NCBI GenBank assembly: GCA_030427705.1
Contig: JAUIBR010000005.1
Span: 1 to 64,000, forward strand
Direction of reading: 5' to 3'
DNA length: 64,000 nt
DNA from: a bacterium
Lineage (GTDB): Bacteria > Myxococcota_A > Bradymonadia > Bradymonadales > Bradymonadaceae
In this document: in pieces, positions 12,101 through 19,273 of the stretch
Layout of the letters: each line of letters begins with the position of its first letter
Position numbering within the stretch: the first letter of the stretch is position 1
Program-made: the position numbers and the translations under genes
Notes under the pieces: model-generated
Databases searched by the model: none
The model's input: only the letters and a program-made list of their open reading frames with translations
Told to the model about the DNA's origin: nothing

Positions 12101-15100
12101 CTTCAGGCGCGTCAGTCAGTTCGATTTGACGCTGATACACCGCGAGCAACTCGTCCCATTGCTGCGATCGCTCGTAGATGTCGGCGGTCGCACGCAACGC
12201 GGTTTGGTTCTCGGCGTCTTCCGATAGCACTTGCTGGAAATGTGCGAGCGCCTCATCAAGTTGCTCGAGCTCTTTCGACAGCACGCGACCCAAGCGAAGA
12301 CGCGTCTCACGCGCTGTGTCTGGGTCCAAGTTTCGGTCGAGCACGTTTTCGTACACACCAACCAGCGATTCCCACTGACCTGCCTGACCCGCGGTTCGTT
12401 CCAGAGGTTCGACGACATCATCCAAATCAGGAATCTCAGCGTACGCCTGCGCATACCATGCAAACGCGCCGTCCACGGCCTTCAGAGGCCCCTCATGCAA
12501 CTGGGCGAGCTTGAGTTGGTAGTGGCGTTTGGCTTCTGGAGTGTCCTTGTGGCTGAGAATCACCTCGCAGACATCCTTCAGGCGCTCATAGTCCTCAGCC
12601 GCATCATAGATCGGCTCAAGCTGCAGCGCGGCAAGTTCGTTGCGTGGATCGATTTGCAGCACTTTATCCAAATCGCGTTCCGCGCGGCTGGTATCTTCCA
12701 GCTCCACTCGCCAGATTCGCGCTGCGCGCACCAAAAGCTCGATCTTGATATTGTCGTCTTTCGCCGTATTCGACAGCGTCTCCAACAAACGCACCAGGTC
12801 TGGATAAGCATCGTTCGACTTGTAGAAGTCTTCGAGCTCGTCCCACTGTTCGTTGTCGATGTAGAGCCGCTCAAGCGACTTGCGAGCTTTGAGGTCGTCA
12901 GGCGCAATCTCCAGCGCACGCTTCCACGTCGCAACCGCACCTTCGACATTGTCCAGTCGGTCTGAGTAAATCGGAGCAAGCTTCGCGAGGAGCTTCATCA
13001 GCTCATCACCATCAATTTGCTCGGCGCGAGATTGGAGCACTTCAGCAAGCTTCTCGAAGTCCTTCGCTTTCTCGTAGATCTTCTCCAACGCGTCCAATGC
13101 ATCCGGATCTGCCGGAGCGTACTGTCGGACTTCCAGCCACAACTGCGCAGCGGCATCACCCTTGCGCAGTTTGTCCGTCGCGAGTTGAGCCACATCTTTC
13201 AATGCCGCCGCTTTCGCCTCATCACCGTCGAGCGTTTCGATCTCAAGCTTGTGAACGTCGATCAGCTTCTCCCAATCGCGTCGCTTCTCGTACATTTCCT
13301 TGAGGAACTCGATCGCTTCTGCGTTGTGAGAATCGATCTCGAGAACCTGCTCGTAAGCCTTAATGGCCTCAGCTTGGTTACGGAATCGCTCCAGGAACAA
13401 TCGCGCGATGTGGGCGTGAATCTCCACCCGTGCTTCGTCGGTACTCGCGAGCTCCGCTTTCGTCTGAAGCATCGCAATCAGCTCAGACGAACGATTGAGC
13501 TTGTCGTACAATTCAATCAGGGCATCGACAGCTTCCGCATTTTCAGGCTGGAGATCGAGAATCTCCTTGTACGTGTTCACGACCATCATGTCGTGGTTCA
13601 TGTGGTCGCGGTACACGACGACCATCTCATTCAAGAGGTCGATCTTCTCCGCCAAATCGTCTTCGATTTCCGCGGCTTCCGCTTTCACAATGTCGACGTA
13701 CATCGGCCACTTTTCGCTGTCGCGATAGATGAGCTTAAGACGCCGTTTGACGGTGAGATCATCCTTCAGTTGGCGATCCAAACGTCGCAACGCATCCATC
13801 TCTTTGTCAGAATCGTGCAGTGCATGCGCGAGGTCGGCCATTCGCATGTACGTGTGAAGAGCTTGCTCGTCTTTTCCGAGGTCGCCGTACCGGCCCTCAA
13901 GCGCGCGCTGCATCTTCCGCCAGTTTGCCTGACCTGCCTCCAGGTCTTCCAAGAGTTCCGCATCTCCGCCCGTCGCTGCGGCCGCATCTGCGTCGTGCAA
14001 GTGCACCAACTGGATGTGCGTTTTGATCTTGTCATCGCTGACAACATCAACAGCGGTGTTCCAGAACCCGTCGCCTTCATAGAGGAAATGAACTTGTTCA
14101 TAGAGACCCGCTGCTGCTGCGGCCTCGAAGACTTTCAGCGCATCGGCGTCACCACTGTTGTGGCGGGACTGCAATGCAGCTGCACGCAACAGACTCGTCT
14201 CGTCGCCGGCCGATAGATACGACTCAAAACGGGCGCGCCAGTCTCCACCACTTGCAGCGGGCGTCGCAGCCGCTTCTTCGGCAACATCCTCGTAGTCGTC
14301 TTCGACCTCGTCTTCCGCGGCCTCTGACACTTCGCTTGATTCATCTTCTTCAAGGTCATCAGCGTCCAATTCTTCGTCGGATTCATCATCCTCCGCGACC
14401 TCTTCTGCGTCCGACTCTTCTTCGGCAGAGTCTACGTCTGCCTCAAGTTCCTCAGCATCCTCGTCCTCATCGGCCTCATCGACCTCTGATTCCATATCGG
14501 AATCTTCAGACAGTTCCGCTTCGTCCGCGTCTGATTCTTCTGCCAAGTCCTCAGCAGGAGCTTCCTCGGCTTCAGCCGACTCGTCAGCACCGTCCAACGG
14601 TGGCAATTCATAACCCAGCGACTCCAATGCGGCGCGGGCACGGGTATTGGCCGCGTCATACTCGAAAACGGTTGCGTAGCACTGAGCAGCGCCTTCCGCT
14701 TGATCGAGATGTTGCAGGTACACGTCACCAAGCTCCAGCAACGCGTCGAGCTGGCGCGGCGTGTCTTCGGTGACCTGAATCTCGTTGTACAGCAACTCCG
14801 CGTAGTCAGCCCACTCCTCAGCCTTTTTCGCGGTTCGTTGACGGCCCCAATAGGCAGCCATGTTCCCTGGATCGAGTTCGAGAGCATAGTTGTACGCGTT
14901 CTGAGACTCCGCGATATCTTCGAACAAGAACTCCAGCAACTCGCCCATTCGGAAGTAGAGACGGCTCTGACCAGCCTCATCGACGGACTCCAATGCCTCA
15001 CCGAAATACGCGTAGAGAGCCTCGACGTCTCCTGCGTTGGCCAGCAACAACAATCGTGCTTCCGGGAAAACCACCGAATCAGCACCGGCGGAACTCGCCT

Positions 15101-15347
15101 GGTCTAATAGAACACCACTCTGTTCAGAGTCCTTTAATCGAGTCAGAGCAAGTGCGCCTGCCTCAACCAAGAATCGCGCCGACTCCGCCGATGCGCCGTG
15201 TTCTGCAGCTCGTGATTCATACTGGTCGATGAGATCGCCAATAGAACCATTTTCAAAAAACTGACTCAATCGCGCGGACGCGCTGATCAAAGTCACATCG
15301 TTTTCGAGCTGTTCGAGGTAGTGCTGAACCTGAGTTTGGAGATCCAT
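3162..15347 (-). CDS. giant TPR protein (4061 aa), GltI/AgmK-like, with degenerate peptidase-like C-terminus
   Basis: A 4061-residue protein built almost wholly of TPR-type helix pairs. Units repeat about every 72-74 residues around W-x-x-L...A-x-x-x-Y-x-x-V/I-L...D-P (for example WEKLIDVHKLEIETL, then WDELLAVYQRQIEL). Two strongly acidic, disordered-looking stretches interrupt it, at about residues 250-370 and 1175-1280. No signal peptide or membrane segment is visible, so a cytoplasmic site is likely. The last ~350 residues leave the TPR pattern and resemble an M48-peptidase fold in which the HExxH position reads GKQVA (residues 3909-3913), suggesting an inactive domain. Huge TPR proteins of this size (AgmK/GltI, about 3800 aa) belong to the core gliding cluster of Myxococcus, and the neighbours here fit that cluster. 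Start: ATG with GGAAG 11 bases upstream. An intrinsic terminator follows it. TPR call is certain, GltI equivalence is inference. Confidence 0.9.
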   Translation of the reverse strand: MDLQTQVQHYLEQLENDVTLISASARLSQFFENGSIGDLIDQYESRAAEHGASAESARFLVEAGALALTRLKDSEQSGVLLDQASSAGADSVVFPEARLLLLANAGDVEALYAYFGEALESVDEAGQSRLYFRMGELLEFLFEDIAESQNAYNYALELDPGNMAAYWGRQRTAKKAEEWADYAELLYNEIQVTEDTPRQLDALLELGDVYLQHLDQAEGAAQCYATVFEYDAANTRARAALESLGYELPPLDGADESAEAEEAPAEDLAEESDADEAELSEDSDMESEVDEADEDEDAEELEADVDSAEEESDAEEVAEDDESDEELDADDLEEDESSEVSEAAEDEVEDDYEDVAEEAAATPAASGGDWRARFESYLSAGDETSLLRAAALQSRHNSGDADALKVFEAAAAAGLYEQVHFLYEGDGFWNTAVDVVSDDKIKTHIQLVHLHDADAAAATGGDAELLEDLEAGQANWRKMQRALEGRYGDLGKDEQALHTYMRMADLAHALHDSDKEMDALRRLDRQLKDDLTVKRRLKLIYRDSEKWPMYVDIVKAEAAEIEDDLAEKIDLLNEMVVVYRDHMNHDMMVVNTYKEILDLQPENAEAVDALIELYDKLNRSSELIAMLQTKAELASTDEARVEIHAHIARLFLERFRNQAEAIKAYEQVLEIDSHNAEAIEFLKEMYEKRRDWEKLIDVHKLEIETLDGDEAKAAALKDVAQLATDKLRKGDAAAQLWLEVRQYAPADPDALDALEKIYEKAKDFEKLAEVLQSRAEQIDGDELMKLLAKLAPIYSDRLDNVEGAVATWKRALEIAPDDLKARKSLERLYIDNEQWDELEDFYKSNDAYPDLVRLLETLSNTAKDDNIKIELLVRAARIWRVELEDTSRAERDLDKVLQIDPRNELAALQLEPIYDAAEDYERLKDVCEVILSHKDTPEAKRHYQLKLAQLHEGPLKAVDGAFAWYAQAYAEIPDLDDVVEPLERTAGQAGQWESLVGVYENVLDRNLDPDTARETRLRLGRVLSKELEQLDEALAHFQQVLSEDAENQTALRATADIYERSQQWDELLAVYQRQIELTDAPEDRVKILSGMALIAENQAGDVPSAIEKHNEALEIDPNYEPSLRELHRLYRGEAEYEKLADVIRREIDIVEGRAIARPATVTDTVDYVALMQGAPVEPELDDEFEAPAPESAFEDSDADVESDHGLDEVSSDVEGAEDSLDSEASDAEDADEDIDAEADSEVEESEADEDLEEGTAAEADDEPAAAASDAPVYDDDDLDLLVQLRYELGVICKEFLSLDGEAVASLGAVLQWRPNHAEARQTIESYLDSSEHQYAVAQVLEPAYEVSGAWTALIQVLEIQAQHAPSEAVGLLERAGQVHLEELGDPASSFEAYGRVLALDPSHEGARSQLRRIADALDYWQNLVELYGAIAPDVSDDQLRLSYHYEMGDIYADRLHQAADAQANYEAVLEIDSANSAALDDLESLLVQTQQWDGLRSVLQRQLGLADSQEATEALQFKSALLHEEKLGEPSTAIETYNSILESNPTNRDALAALNRLLASEGRWEDLAASLERELELATDANRNEVKNRFAQVLEQHLKEYDRAVDLYESVLAEEPHNEFTLGAMQNLMYEEGAPRGRASKILEPIYLELDAWEHVIAALEVQVDTEEEDYDRVTLLHRIAALYEARGQDQPSAFATFARALHYGVDNEQTLQAMYRLAAAIDGYAYLVQAFEEEAAAQEDPAVKRDLLRRAATVYRDAMSDESSATQRLHEVLELFPSDLETVEELEAIYRATQNWSSLVTILVQKSELVEQLDDKKHLLQQAGTMYEEFLERPEDAIDVHNRVLELDGEDGNSIDRLEVLYRELEMWDELLGIYNRKVGLAGSDGERKDLYYAMGAIYRQALGQPHDAIEVFRKVLEIEAGELAAWVQLDELYEETEQWPELLETLEAELMLTPMPEDAHQIKYRMGQLYEGQLFEIPKAIETYAAVLAEDAGHAETTAALESLIERGEHEAMAAEVLVPIYQNAGEWEKLIHVYRLLISATENRERSLEIYSQIGAIYEYQMEDTHSAFETFSEALGVDASQAPVLDTLERLAGQLGRWEDYIERLDTVIADISDFGVVRNLHVRVARVNEVEQGEAAGAIERFNRVLELEPSDEEAIASLDRLYQTEGRWEDLADILRTRILNEEEPDAQLELRLRLGLLFQTALEDENEALAVYQNILAEDAENPQAIQSLEQMFMAGQAVQQVAAILEPFYSSRDQHAKLIEIYLQRREMLEDPIERFDVSMLIARTFLDELGEAESALALYGQALSEKPDEEQVIEKIEMLAEQTGNWPAGAQLLIDALDSPQIDEESSIGIYLALARIFDQRMGEIDQAENAYLNVLALDEGHAEALGALDRIYENQGRWEDLSAILIRRIETVYDEDEIVSLNYRLAQLYQNHLGELSSAVDTYQTILDIQPTHIASLKMLEQIFFQQQQWADLYDVLERQSEITDEPDDQSRLFAQMAQIAEEMLDRAPDAVDLWNRVLQIDPNDMAALQNLRRLYLTEERWQDLVTVLEREVELTPIPEDQLTLYESLGTIFSEKLQNDGQALEAWQNVLRIHPVYLPALEALRDLHARAGEYAELAEIIHRLIDHDGVEPEHKFGLWVEVGQIHGDMLMEPDKAIHAWKNVLTYQPGHAEALDSLERMFTQEARWEDAAEILEMKLDTIEDFEDRIELLLRIADLWENKIVDRDQAARFYEQVMAYAPTHEQAGASLEQIYREQGTVEAYQALATLYLDRADNQADDPEAFLNSRRASARVFEENLQQMEGAFLVLVTAFRPDTIDDETLLVDLERFAAETGQWADLAAEVEKVLNEVGDTPDAADLHRKVGAWQATHLNQPDEAIYHLQRALTIEPDNVEVMAHLEDLYRQIGAWPELGQILRMRVEATLDPDEQIELWRKLGELYEMQMGQIDDAIESYQAILNIDPADILAIESLERIYEAYDRWNALIEILSQKAEATYDPEAIVDIRYRIAGIWEERLGDVAEAINTYQQVLEVDQSHTGALQELERLFVSTQDWDQLLGVYEQQLTLTHEPDEQVTIYSKMATLHEDQFEDVDRAIEALNNIMTVTPDNLHAIENLERLYIGQENWFDLAEVFQRHSEVVTDPSQQAAVLTQLGRVQRDQINDPNAAIEAFVRSLQAVHEQPEVWSEIAVLYDETANWHASIEALHHLVDLTPSPEAQIETLHRIGFLHEANLQDDVSAEEVYQRALTLVSDHEPVILALRDLYTRRADWQGVIRTLKHAEEVARDLVKKSEYTCQIGNVYNREMNDPVSAVHYFEQALENDPENLDAAAPLIDHYMSEQRWERAFPLLQKIIASRTPDSDQEEMHRRSVQMARVSMELGQEEAALNAFREAYEIDPTDVETLKGMSELLYRREEWEQAFKIFQTLQFNHADSLGNNEAVDIYFKSGEIKNRIGERQSAIQMFNKALEYEPNHLPSLNALVTAYEETNNWGEVVNTLQFLINAEQQDTVKFAHLARIGDIWMENLGDPGSAIRSYLEALDVDPNSVVILRKLLDIYTKTSQWTEAVEILNQLIEQEQDIGRRSKYLYTVAVIYRDEIGDLNASVEKFDETLDADVKMLKAFEAIDRILTTEKSWKELERAYRRMLRRVTENDDGEMEGIKILLWQNLGEIYRSRLGHVKSAIQAYEAAVGLRPDDEKLRLILAELYERSEDNPDGAIQQHKELIKLDPFRIESYRALWKSYMQKKEYDMAWCMAGALSFLQNANEQEEKFYQQYLGQNLRLAKGQLNQELWKLVYHEEQDMLMSHVMAILAQGLRPYYARPLKEWGVHKKKDILSPDEQLMFCKVFSYAARAEGLMPAPTLYLKRDQALGMRNANSDPPAFIVGGDMMQGKGDRELAFTVGKQVALARPEHYLATTPYPTEILKIFFMAAMHITDTSLGIGQTLGDEGGVVIKEIQRMPGPMLMQLQKTMKTYLQTGKNPNLSQWLISVDNTSSRLGLLLCGDLHQAASAIKNDMNPIGKASVKEKIRDLVLFAISDEYFTLRKQLGLSIENR
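4150..15330 (-). repeat. tandem TPR-unit array within the giant gene
   Basis: About 11 kb coding for successive degenerate units of roughly 72-74 residues (two TPR hairpins each), with recurring tracts such as those encoding WEDL, LEELE and YEQVLEIDP. Divergence between units is high at DNA level, so this is an ancient protein-level repeat rather than a recent tandem duplication. The acidic segments at about 14240-14600 and 11510-11820 break the array. Confidence 0.6.
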
Positions 15348-15499
15348 GTCTATCTACGCTTCCGTGTAGGCCTAGTGGGAAAAAAGTCGAGTTCCCGCCC
15401 AACTATTTGGCGGTTCCCGGGACTCCCTTGAGAGGTCAGCCGTATGCCGGTGACCTGAAGTGAAGAATCTATGATTGCAATCGCTGTTTTGTAGCACAG

Positions 15500-15561
15500 A
15501 AAAAAAACATCCGGCAACGATCCAAACGCCGGTTTTTGCGGGTTTGGGCCATTGCCGGATG
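15500..15561 (-). terminator. two-tier intrinsic terminator after the TPR lipoprotein gene
   Basis: Minus-strand outer stem of 10 perfect pairs (CATCCGGCAA at 15561-15552 with TTGCCGGATG at 15517-15508). The loop contains a second stem (CCAAAC with GTTTGG). It is followed by eight Ts (15507-15500). It lies about 30 bases past the stop of the gene ending at 15593 and separates it from the TPR giant. Confidence 0.85.
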
Positions 15562-15592
15562 CATCGATTTGACGCCAAGTTTAGGTCAAATC

Positions 15593-16498
15593 CTACTTTT
15601 TCTCTTCGGCTGCCTCTTTGGCTTCCATGATTTTCTGCACAAACCCCTGCGCAGCAATGATTCGCGCCTCGTCACGGGAGTGGTCGGCAACGGCAACGAA
15701 GTTGTTGAAGCCCTCAACGGCTTGGTCAACTTTCTTCTGCGCCATATATGCAACGGCGAGGTTGAAGATCGCGGTCGTCGCTGACTTATCGAGTTCGAGA
15801 GCTTCCTTGAAGCTCGACTCTGCCTCAGCGAACCGCTCAAGTTTTAGCTGCGCCACTCCTCTACCGATCATGAGGCGAGGCACGCCAGGGTTGTTTTCCA
15901 GGCCATTCTCGTAGACTTTCAGCGCTTTGTCGTAGAAGCCAAAACGATTGTAGAGATCGCCCAGAGCGTGATACGCCGCGCCACCTTTGTCGTCTTCGTC
16001 CATCTTCATGCGGGCTTGCGCATTGATGGACGCCATGTAGGCCTCAACTGCCTCTGGGTACGACTTTTCCATCTCGTACGCCAAGCCAAGTCGGAAGAAA
16101 GCCTTCCCAAAGGTCGGCTCAATCTCAGTCGCCCGCTTGAAGAATGAGATTGAATCCGCCCATTTGTTCTGATCTGACAGGCAGTTACCGAGCTGATAAT
16201 TAATCTGAGGATTCTCGTTATCACGAGACAATGCCTCGCGATAATTGATCTCAGCGTTGTTAAGCTCGTTCAGCTTGTGATGGTAAATCTGACCAAGATA
16301 GTACGGTGGGTCTGCGTACGTTGGGTCGATCGACGCAGCTTCCTTCAGAAAACTCACCGCCTCCAACGTCTGTCCCAGCGATAGCTGCTCAAGACCTTTG
16401 TTCATCGCATTGACCGCTTCCGCGCGATCCATGCTCAGACCGCAGCCCGACAAGATAAACGCTGCAAGTAGGGCCAACATCAAAGTTGATCGTCTCAA
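15593..16498 (-). CDS. TPR lipoprotein (GltH-position gene of the cluster)
   Basis: A TPR lipoprotein. The open frame extends to a TTG at 16510, but the TTG at 16498 lies 6 bases after a GGAG ribosome site and opens a neat lipoprotein signal (L/M-RRSTLMLALLAAFILSGC, Cys19), so it is the preferred start, giving 301 residues. At least six TPR units follow (for example LGQTLEAVSFLKEAASIDP and ADSISFFKRATEIEP). The C-terminus is Ala/Glu/Lys rich. It is probably a periplasm-facing lipoprotein acting as scaffold for the envelope complex encoded around it. It lies between the FHA/AgmX-type gene and the TPR giant, with terminators on both sides, so it forms its own transcription unit. The exact family is not recognised beyond TPR. 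Confidence 0.8.
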   Translation of the reverse strand: MRRSTLMLALLAAFILSGCGLSMDRAEAVNAMNKGLEQLSLGQTLEAVSFLKEAASIDPTYADPPYYLGQIYHHKLNELNNAEINYREALSRDNENPQINYQLGNCLSDQNKWADSISFFKRATEIEPTFGKAFFRLGLAYEMEKSYPEAVEAYMASINAQARMKMDEDDKGGAAYHALGDLYNRFGFYDKALKVYENGLENNPGVPRLMIGRGVAQLKLERFAEAESSFKEALELDKSATTAIFNLAVAYMAQKKVDQAVEGFNNFVAVADHSRDEARIIAAQGFVQKIMEAKEAAEEKK

Positions 16499-16599
16499 AC
16501 CGTGCTCCAAATTAGGTTCAGCGAAAAATCCGCTACATACTGAATAATCGCCATCATAAACCCTTGTTCACGATGTGGGCAACTTAGCATTCCAAGAAC

Positions 16600-16629
16600 A
16601 AAAAAAGGCCGCACATCACTGTACGGCCT
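16600..16629 (-). terminator. intrinsic terminator after the FHA/AgmX-type gene
   Basis: Minus-strand arms AGGCCGTAC (16629-16621) and GTGCGGCCT (16614-16606) pair over 9 positions with one G-U pair and a 6-base loop, followed by a T-run reaching 16600. It starts about 20 bases beyond the stop codon at 16650. Confidence 0.85.
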
Positions 16630-16649
16630 AATCTCAAACAACTTTCAGA

Positions 16650-18776
16650 CTAGCTGCTGAGGTTGAACGGGTAGTTCACGATGACGATTCCGCCGCCTTT
16701 TGGCTCTGGGAACACCCAGCGGCGAATCTTGCCAGTCATGCAGCGCTCAACCTTCGAGTTGTTCAACGTCGTCGATTTGACCAGCGCTGATGCGACTGAG
16801 CCCGTCGGCGAAATCGTAAACTTCACCACAACGCGACCGCCAAGGTTCTTGTTCTTCTGCAGTTCTTGTTCATAGCAGTATTTGATCTCACGACGGTGCT
16901 GACGAACAACACGACGGATAATCTCTTTGTCCAAGGAACCTTGAACAACCGGCTTACCAGGAACGATCTTAGGAATACGTCCGCTACGCTCACCGAGGTC
17001 ACCGGCGCCACGTCCGTAGCCTCCGCCACCACGTCCGCCACCACCGCGACCGGCGGTACCGACGTTGGCAAGACCGATACCGCGCTCGGAGATACCTCCA
17101 CCACCGCGGCCTGCGCCGTTAAGACCCAAACCACCGAAGCCTTTCGCGTTTCCGAAGCTATCGCCGGTCAAGTTACCGAGAGCGTGGATCGCGTCACTTC
17201 CGACGGATGTATCCGACGAACCCCACGGTGAAGCCACCATGAGTTCGCTGGCAATACCAGCGTTCATCGCGATCTCAGTGTCGCGAGCCTTCTTCAACTC
17301 AAGGTCTTCAGGATTACGGTCGCCCTTGATTGCGAGCTTTTTGTTAACCGCTTCCTCGTCCTCTTTACCCGCCTTGCCTTCTTCGCCTTTATGCTTTGCG
17401 GCAGCTTCTTCGTTGCCGCCATCGTCAAGCCAGTCGGGCTTTTCTTCTTCGATTTGTTCAGGCTCAATCATGAGCTGGACGAATCGGTCATTCGCCTGGA
17501 ATCCATCCAGATCCAAAGACCGGGCATTGTCCGGCATGCTCATCGCCAGAATGAGGAACAAGATGTGTGCGACAGCACTCAACGTGATGTACGGCACTGG
17601 AGCTGTGTCGAATCCTTTTCCGCCGCCGATCAATACTGGCAGATCGGTGAAGTGGACGAGGAACGTGGTTGGACCCACGTCGACACGAACGCTGGTACGG
17701 GCGGTAAGGGTCACCGCATAAGCATTCGCTGCTTCCGGAGACCGCATCGCACGGCCATTACTGATGGCTTCTTCGAGCGTGTACTCGTCTTCACCTTCAC
17801 GAATGAGTCCGTTCATCGACTCCGTGAAGTTCACCGAGTATCCGGCACCATCAGTAACAACCAATGGGAAGTCATCGGATGGGAGCGACGGATCATCGAT
17901 AACAAAATCGTTACCCTTCTCTGTCGAGCCAATCGTGACGTTTCGTGGCTTTGTGTAGGTGTTGACGGAAAGAACATGGTCTTCCCACAACATTGCGACT
18001 TCGAGCGTTTCACCGCCGCGATCGCCGAAGAATGCGTCCTGATACACGTCGGTATCGCGCGTATCCTTGAAGATCCACGACATCTCGGCGCCGAGGTCAC
18101 CTCCGACAGGTTCGTCGGTCGCGATCCACTCGCCTGCTGGATCGTAGTAGCCATTGCTGACTTGCCACGTTCCCGCGTCGTCGTAGAACCCATAACCAAG
18201 GTGGAAACTGCCCGCCTCGTCATAGTAGCCAGGAATGTAGTTTCCGGCGTCGTCGTAGTAGCCCTGAAGCGTGTACGGCTCGACCTCGGTCCCATCTTCA
18301 AGAGTGATCGTTCCGGCCGCTGCAGGCGCTGCTGCTGCGGGCTCCGCAGCCGGTGCTGCCTCTGCAGCTGGAGCGGCGGCGGCCGGAGCGGCGGCAGCTG
18401 GCGCGACCGGAGCTGCGGCCGGGGCAGCAGCTGGTTCTGCTGCTGCGGGCTCGGGCTCTGGCGCGGCGGCGGCGGCCTCCACGATGTCGATTTGAATGGT
18501 TGTGTCGCCAAACTGAACCTGGTCGCCCGCGTTCAATTCCGACTTGGTCACCTTGTCGCCATTGACGTACGTGCCTGTCGCACTGCCAAGGTCGATGACG
18601 CTAAAGGTCCCATCAGCGGCGCGTTCAATCACCGCGTGGATGCGAGAGACGTTGGGATCTTCGAGACGCAGATGCGAGCTCGATAGCTTTCCAACTTTGA
18701 TGACATCTTGGTCGAGGTTCTCAACACGGCCTGCTTCGCCGCCCTTTACTACCTCTACCCGAAGTACCTTGCTCAT
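16650..18776 (-). CDS. FHA-domain, AgmX/PglI C-terminal (TonB-like) transmembrane protein, GltG/GltJ-like
   Basis: A 708-residue inner-membrane protein. Residues 1-100 form an FHA domain (SRIHAVI, GTYVNGDKV), which reads phosphothreonine. Residues about 100-160 are an Ala/Pro/Glu linker. Residues 172-229 hold four G-[YF]-Y-D-x-A-G repeats. A single membrane helix (about 392-410, ITLSAVAHILFLILAMSMP) follows a second folded cytoplasmic part. Then come a charged and a Gly-rich periplasmic stretch and a C-terminal TonB-like AgmX/PglI domain (about 612-708) with the conserved IKYCYEQEL, RVVVKFTISPTG and VERCM. In Myxococcus such proteins (GltG/PglI, GltJ/AgmX) link the cytoplasmic regulator and motor to the periplasmic gliding machine. 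AGGA lies 7 bases from the ATG. The context of TPR partners supports that role. Confidence 0.88.
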   Translation of the reverse strand: MSKVLRVEVVKGGEAGRVENLDQDVIKVGKLSSSHLRLEDPNVSRIHAVIERAADGTFSVIDLGSATGTYVNGDKVTKSELNAGDQVQFGDTTIQIDIVEAAAAAPEPEPAAAEPAAAPAAAPVAPAAAAPAAAAPAAEAAPAAEPAAAAPAAAGTITLEDGTEVEPYTLQGYYDDAGNYIPGYYDEAGSFHLGYGFYDDAGTWQVSNGYYDPAGEWIATDEPVGGDLGAEMSWIFKDTRDTDVYQDAFFGDRGGETLEVAMLWEDHVLSVNTYTKPRNVTIGSTEKGNDFVIDDPSLPSDDFPLVVTDGAGYSVNFTESMNGLIREGEDEYTLEEAISNGRAMRSPEAANAYAVTLTARTSVRVDVGPTTFLVHFTDLPVLIGGGKGFDTAPVPYITLSAVAHILFLILAMSMPDNARSLDLDGFQANDRFVQLMIEPEQIEEEKPDWLDDGGNEEAAAKHKGEEGKAGKEDEEAVNKKLAIKGDRNPEDLELKKARDTEIAMNAGIASELMVASPWGSSDTSVGSDAIHALGNLTGDSFGNAKGFGGLGLNGAGRGGGGISERGIGLANVGTAGRGGGGRGGGGYGRGAGDLGERSGRIPKIVPGKPVVQGSLDKEIIRRVVRQHRREIKYCYEQELQKNKNLGGRVVVKFTISPTGSVASALVKSTTLNNSKVERCMTGKIRRWVFPEPKGGGIVIVNYPFNLSS

Positions 18777-18846
18777 TGCTTTATCCTAATACGACCAGTT
18801 CGCGTTCCGACTATCCTACCTGCAATCAGGCGGGTGTCGAGTTTCG

Positions 18847-19140
18847 CTAGATGTTCTCCACAGACTTCAACAGCTCGGGAACGAAATCAGAGCGAATCTT
18901 GATGAGGCTACTGGTCTTTCCATGCTGCTCGCCGGAGATGTTTGCTTCCTCCGGTTTCACCAGCGCACCATCGATGTCATCGCCTTCGAAGTCGTAGTTG
19001 GTTTCCTTCTTGTAGACCACATCTCCACCACCTGCGCCGCCCATGGCTTCGCCTGCGGTCGGTAATGCATCCTGAGCAAACGCGCTTTGACTCGCGATTA
19101 CAACGCTCAGACCAAAAAGAACTGCGATTACGTGCTTCAT
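18847..19140 (-). CDS. small secreted protein (97 aa), GltF-position gene
   Basis: Starts at the ATG at 19140, 7 bases from a GGGAG ribosome site. A signal peptide (MKHVIAVLFGLSVVIASQSAFA) precedes a 75-residue mature part that is Gly-rich, then acidic (YDFEGDDIDGALVKPE), then IKIRSDFVPELLKSVENI. I cannot match it to a family by sequence alone. The DxxGALxKPE-like stretch and the terminal amphipathic helix look conserved-type rather than random. Its position between a TPR lipoprotein and the FHA/AgmX-type gene corresponds to gltF in the Myxococcus cluster, where a small periplasmic protein is also found. It is probably periplasmic, co-transcribed with the downstream gene (70-base gap, no terminator seen). 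Confidence 0.75.
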   Translation of the reverse strand: MKHVIAVLFGLSVVIASQSAFAQDALPTAGEAMGGAGGGDVVYKKETNYDFEGDDIDGALVKPEEANISGEQHGKTSSLIKIRSDFVPELLKSVENI

Positions 19141-19273
19141 ATTCGGCTCCCAGCAAATTGGCTCTGCCAAAATTGCGTGTGGTTGTCGGACAACATCGAT
19201 TCCGAAAGGTTCCGTTTATTTCTTTAAAAAGACCAAAAAAGTTTAACACACGCGTCTCAACACGTGAAACGGG

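Noticed and set aside
13017-14216. Plus-strand frame of 399 codons, and similar frames at 7065-8285
   Set aside because: Both are antisense to the TPR giant and lack start signals and recognisable domains.
17391-18686. Plus-strand frame of 431 codons opposite the FHA/AgmX-type gene
   Set aside because: Opposite-strand reading of the Gly/Ala/Pro-rich gene; the Cys/Gly/Arg runs mirror the low-complexity linker.
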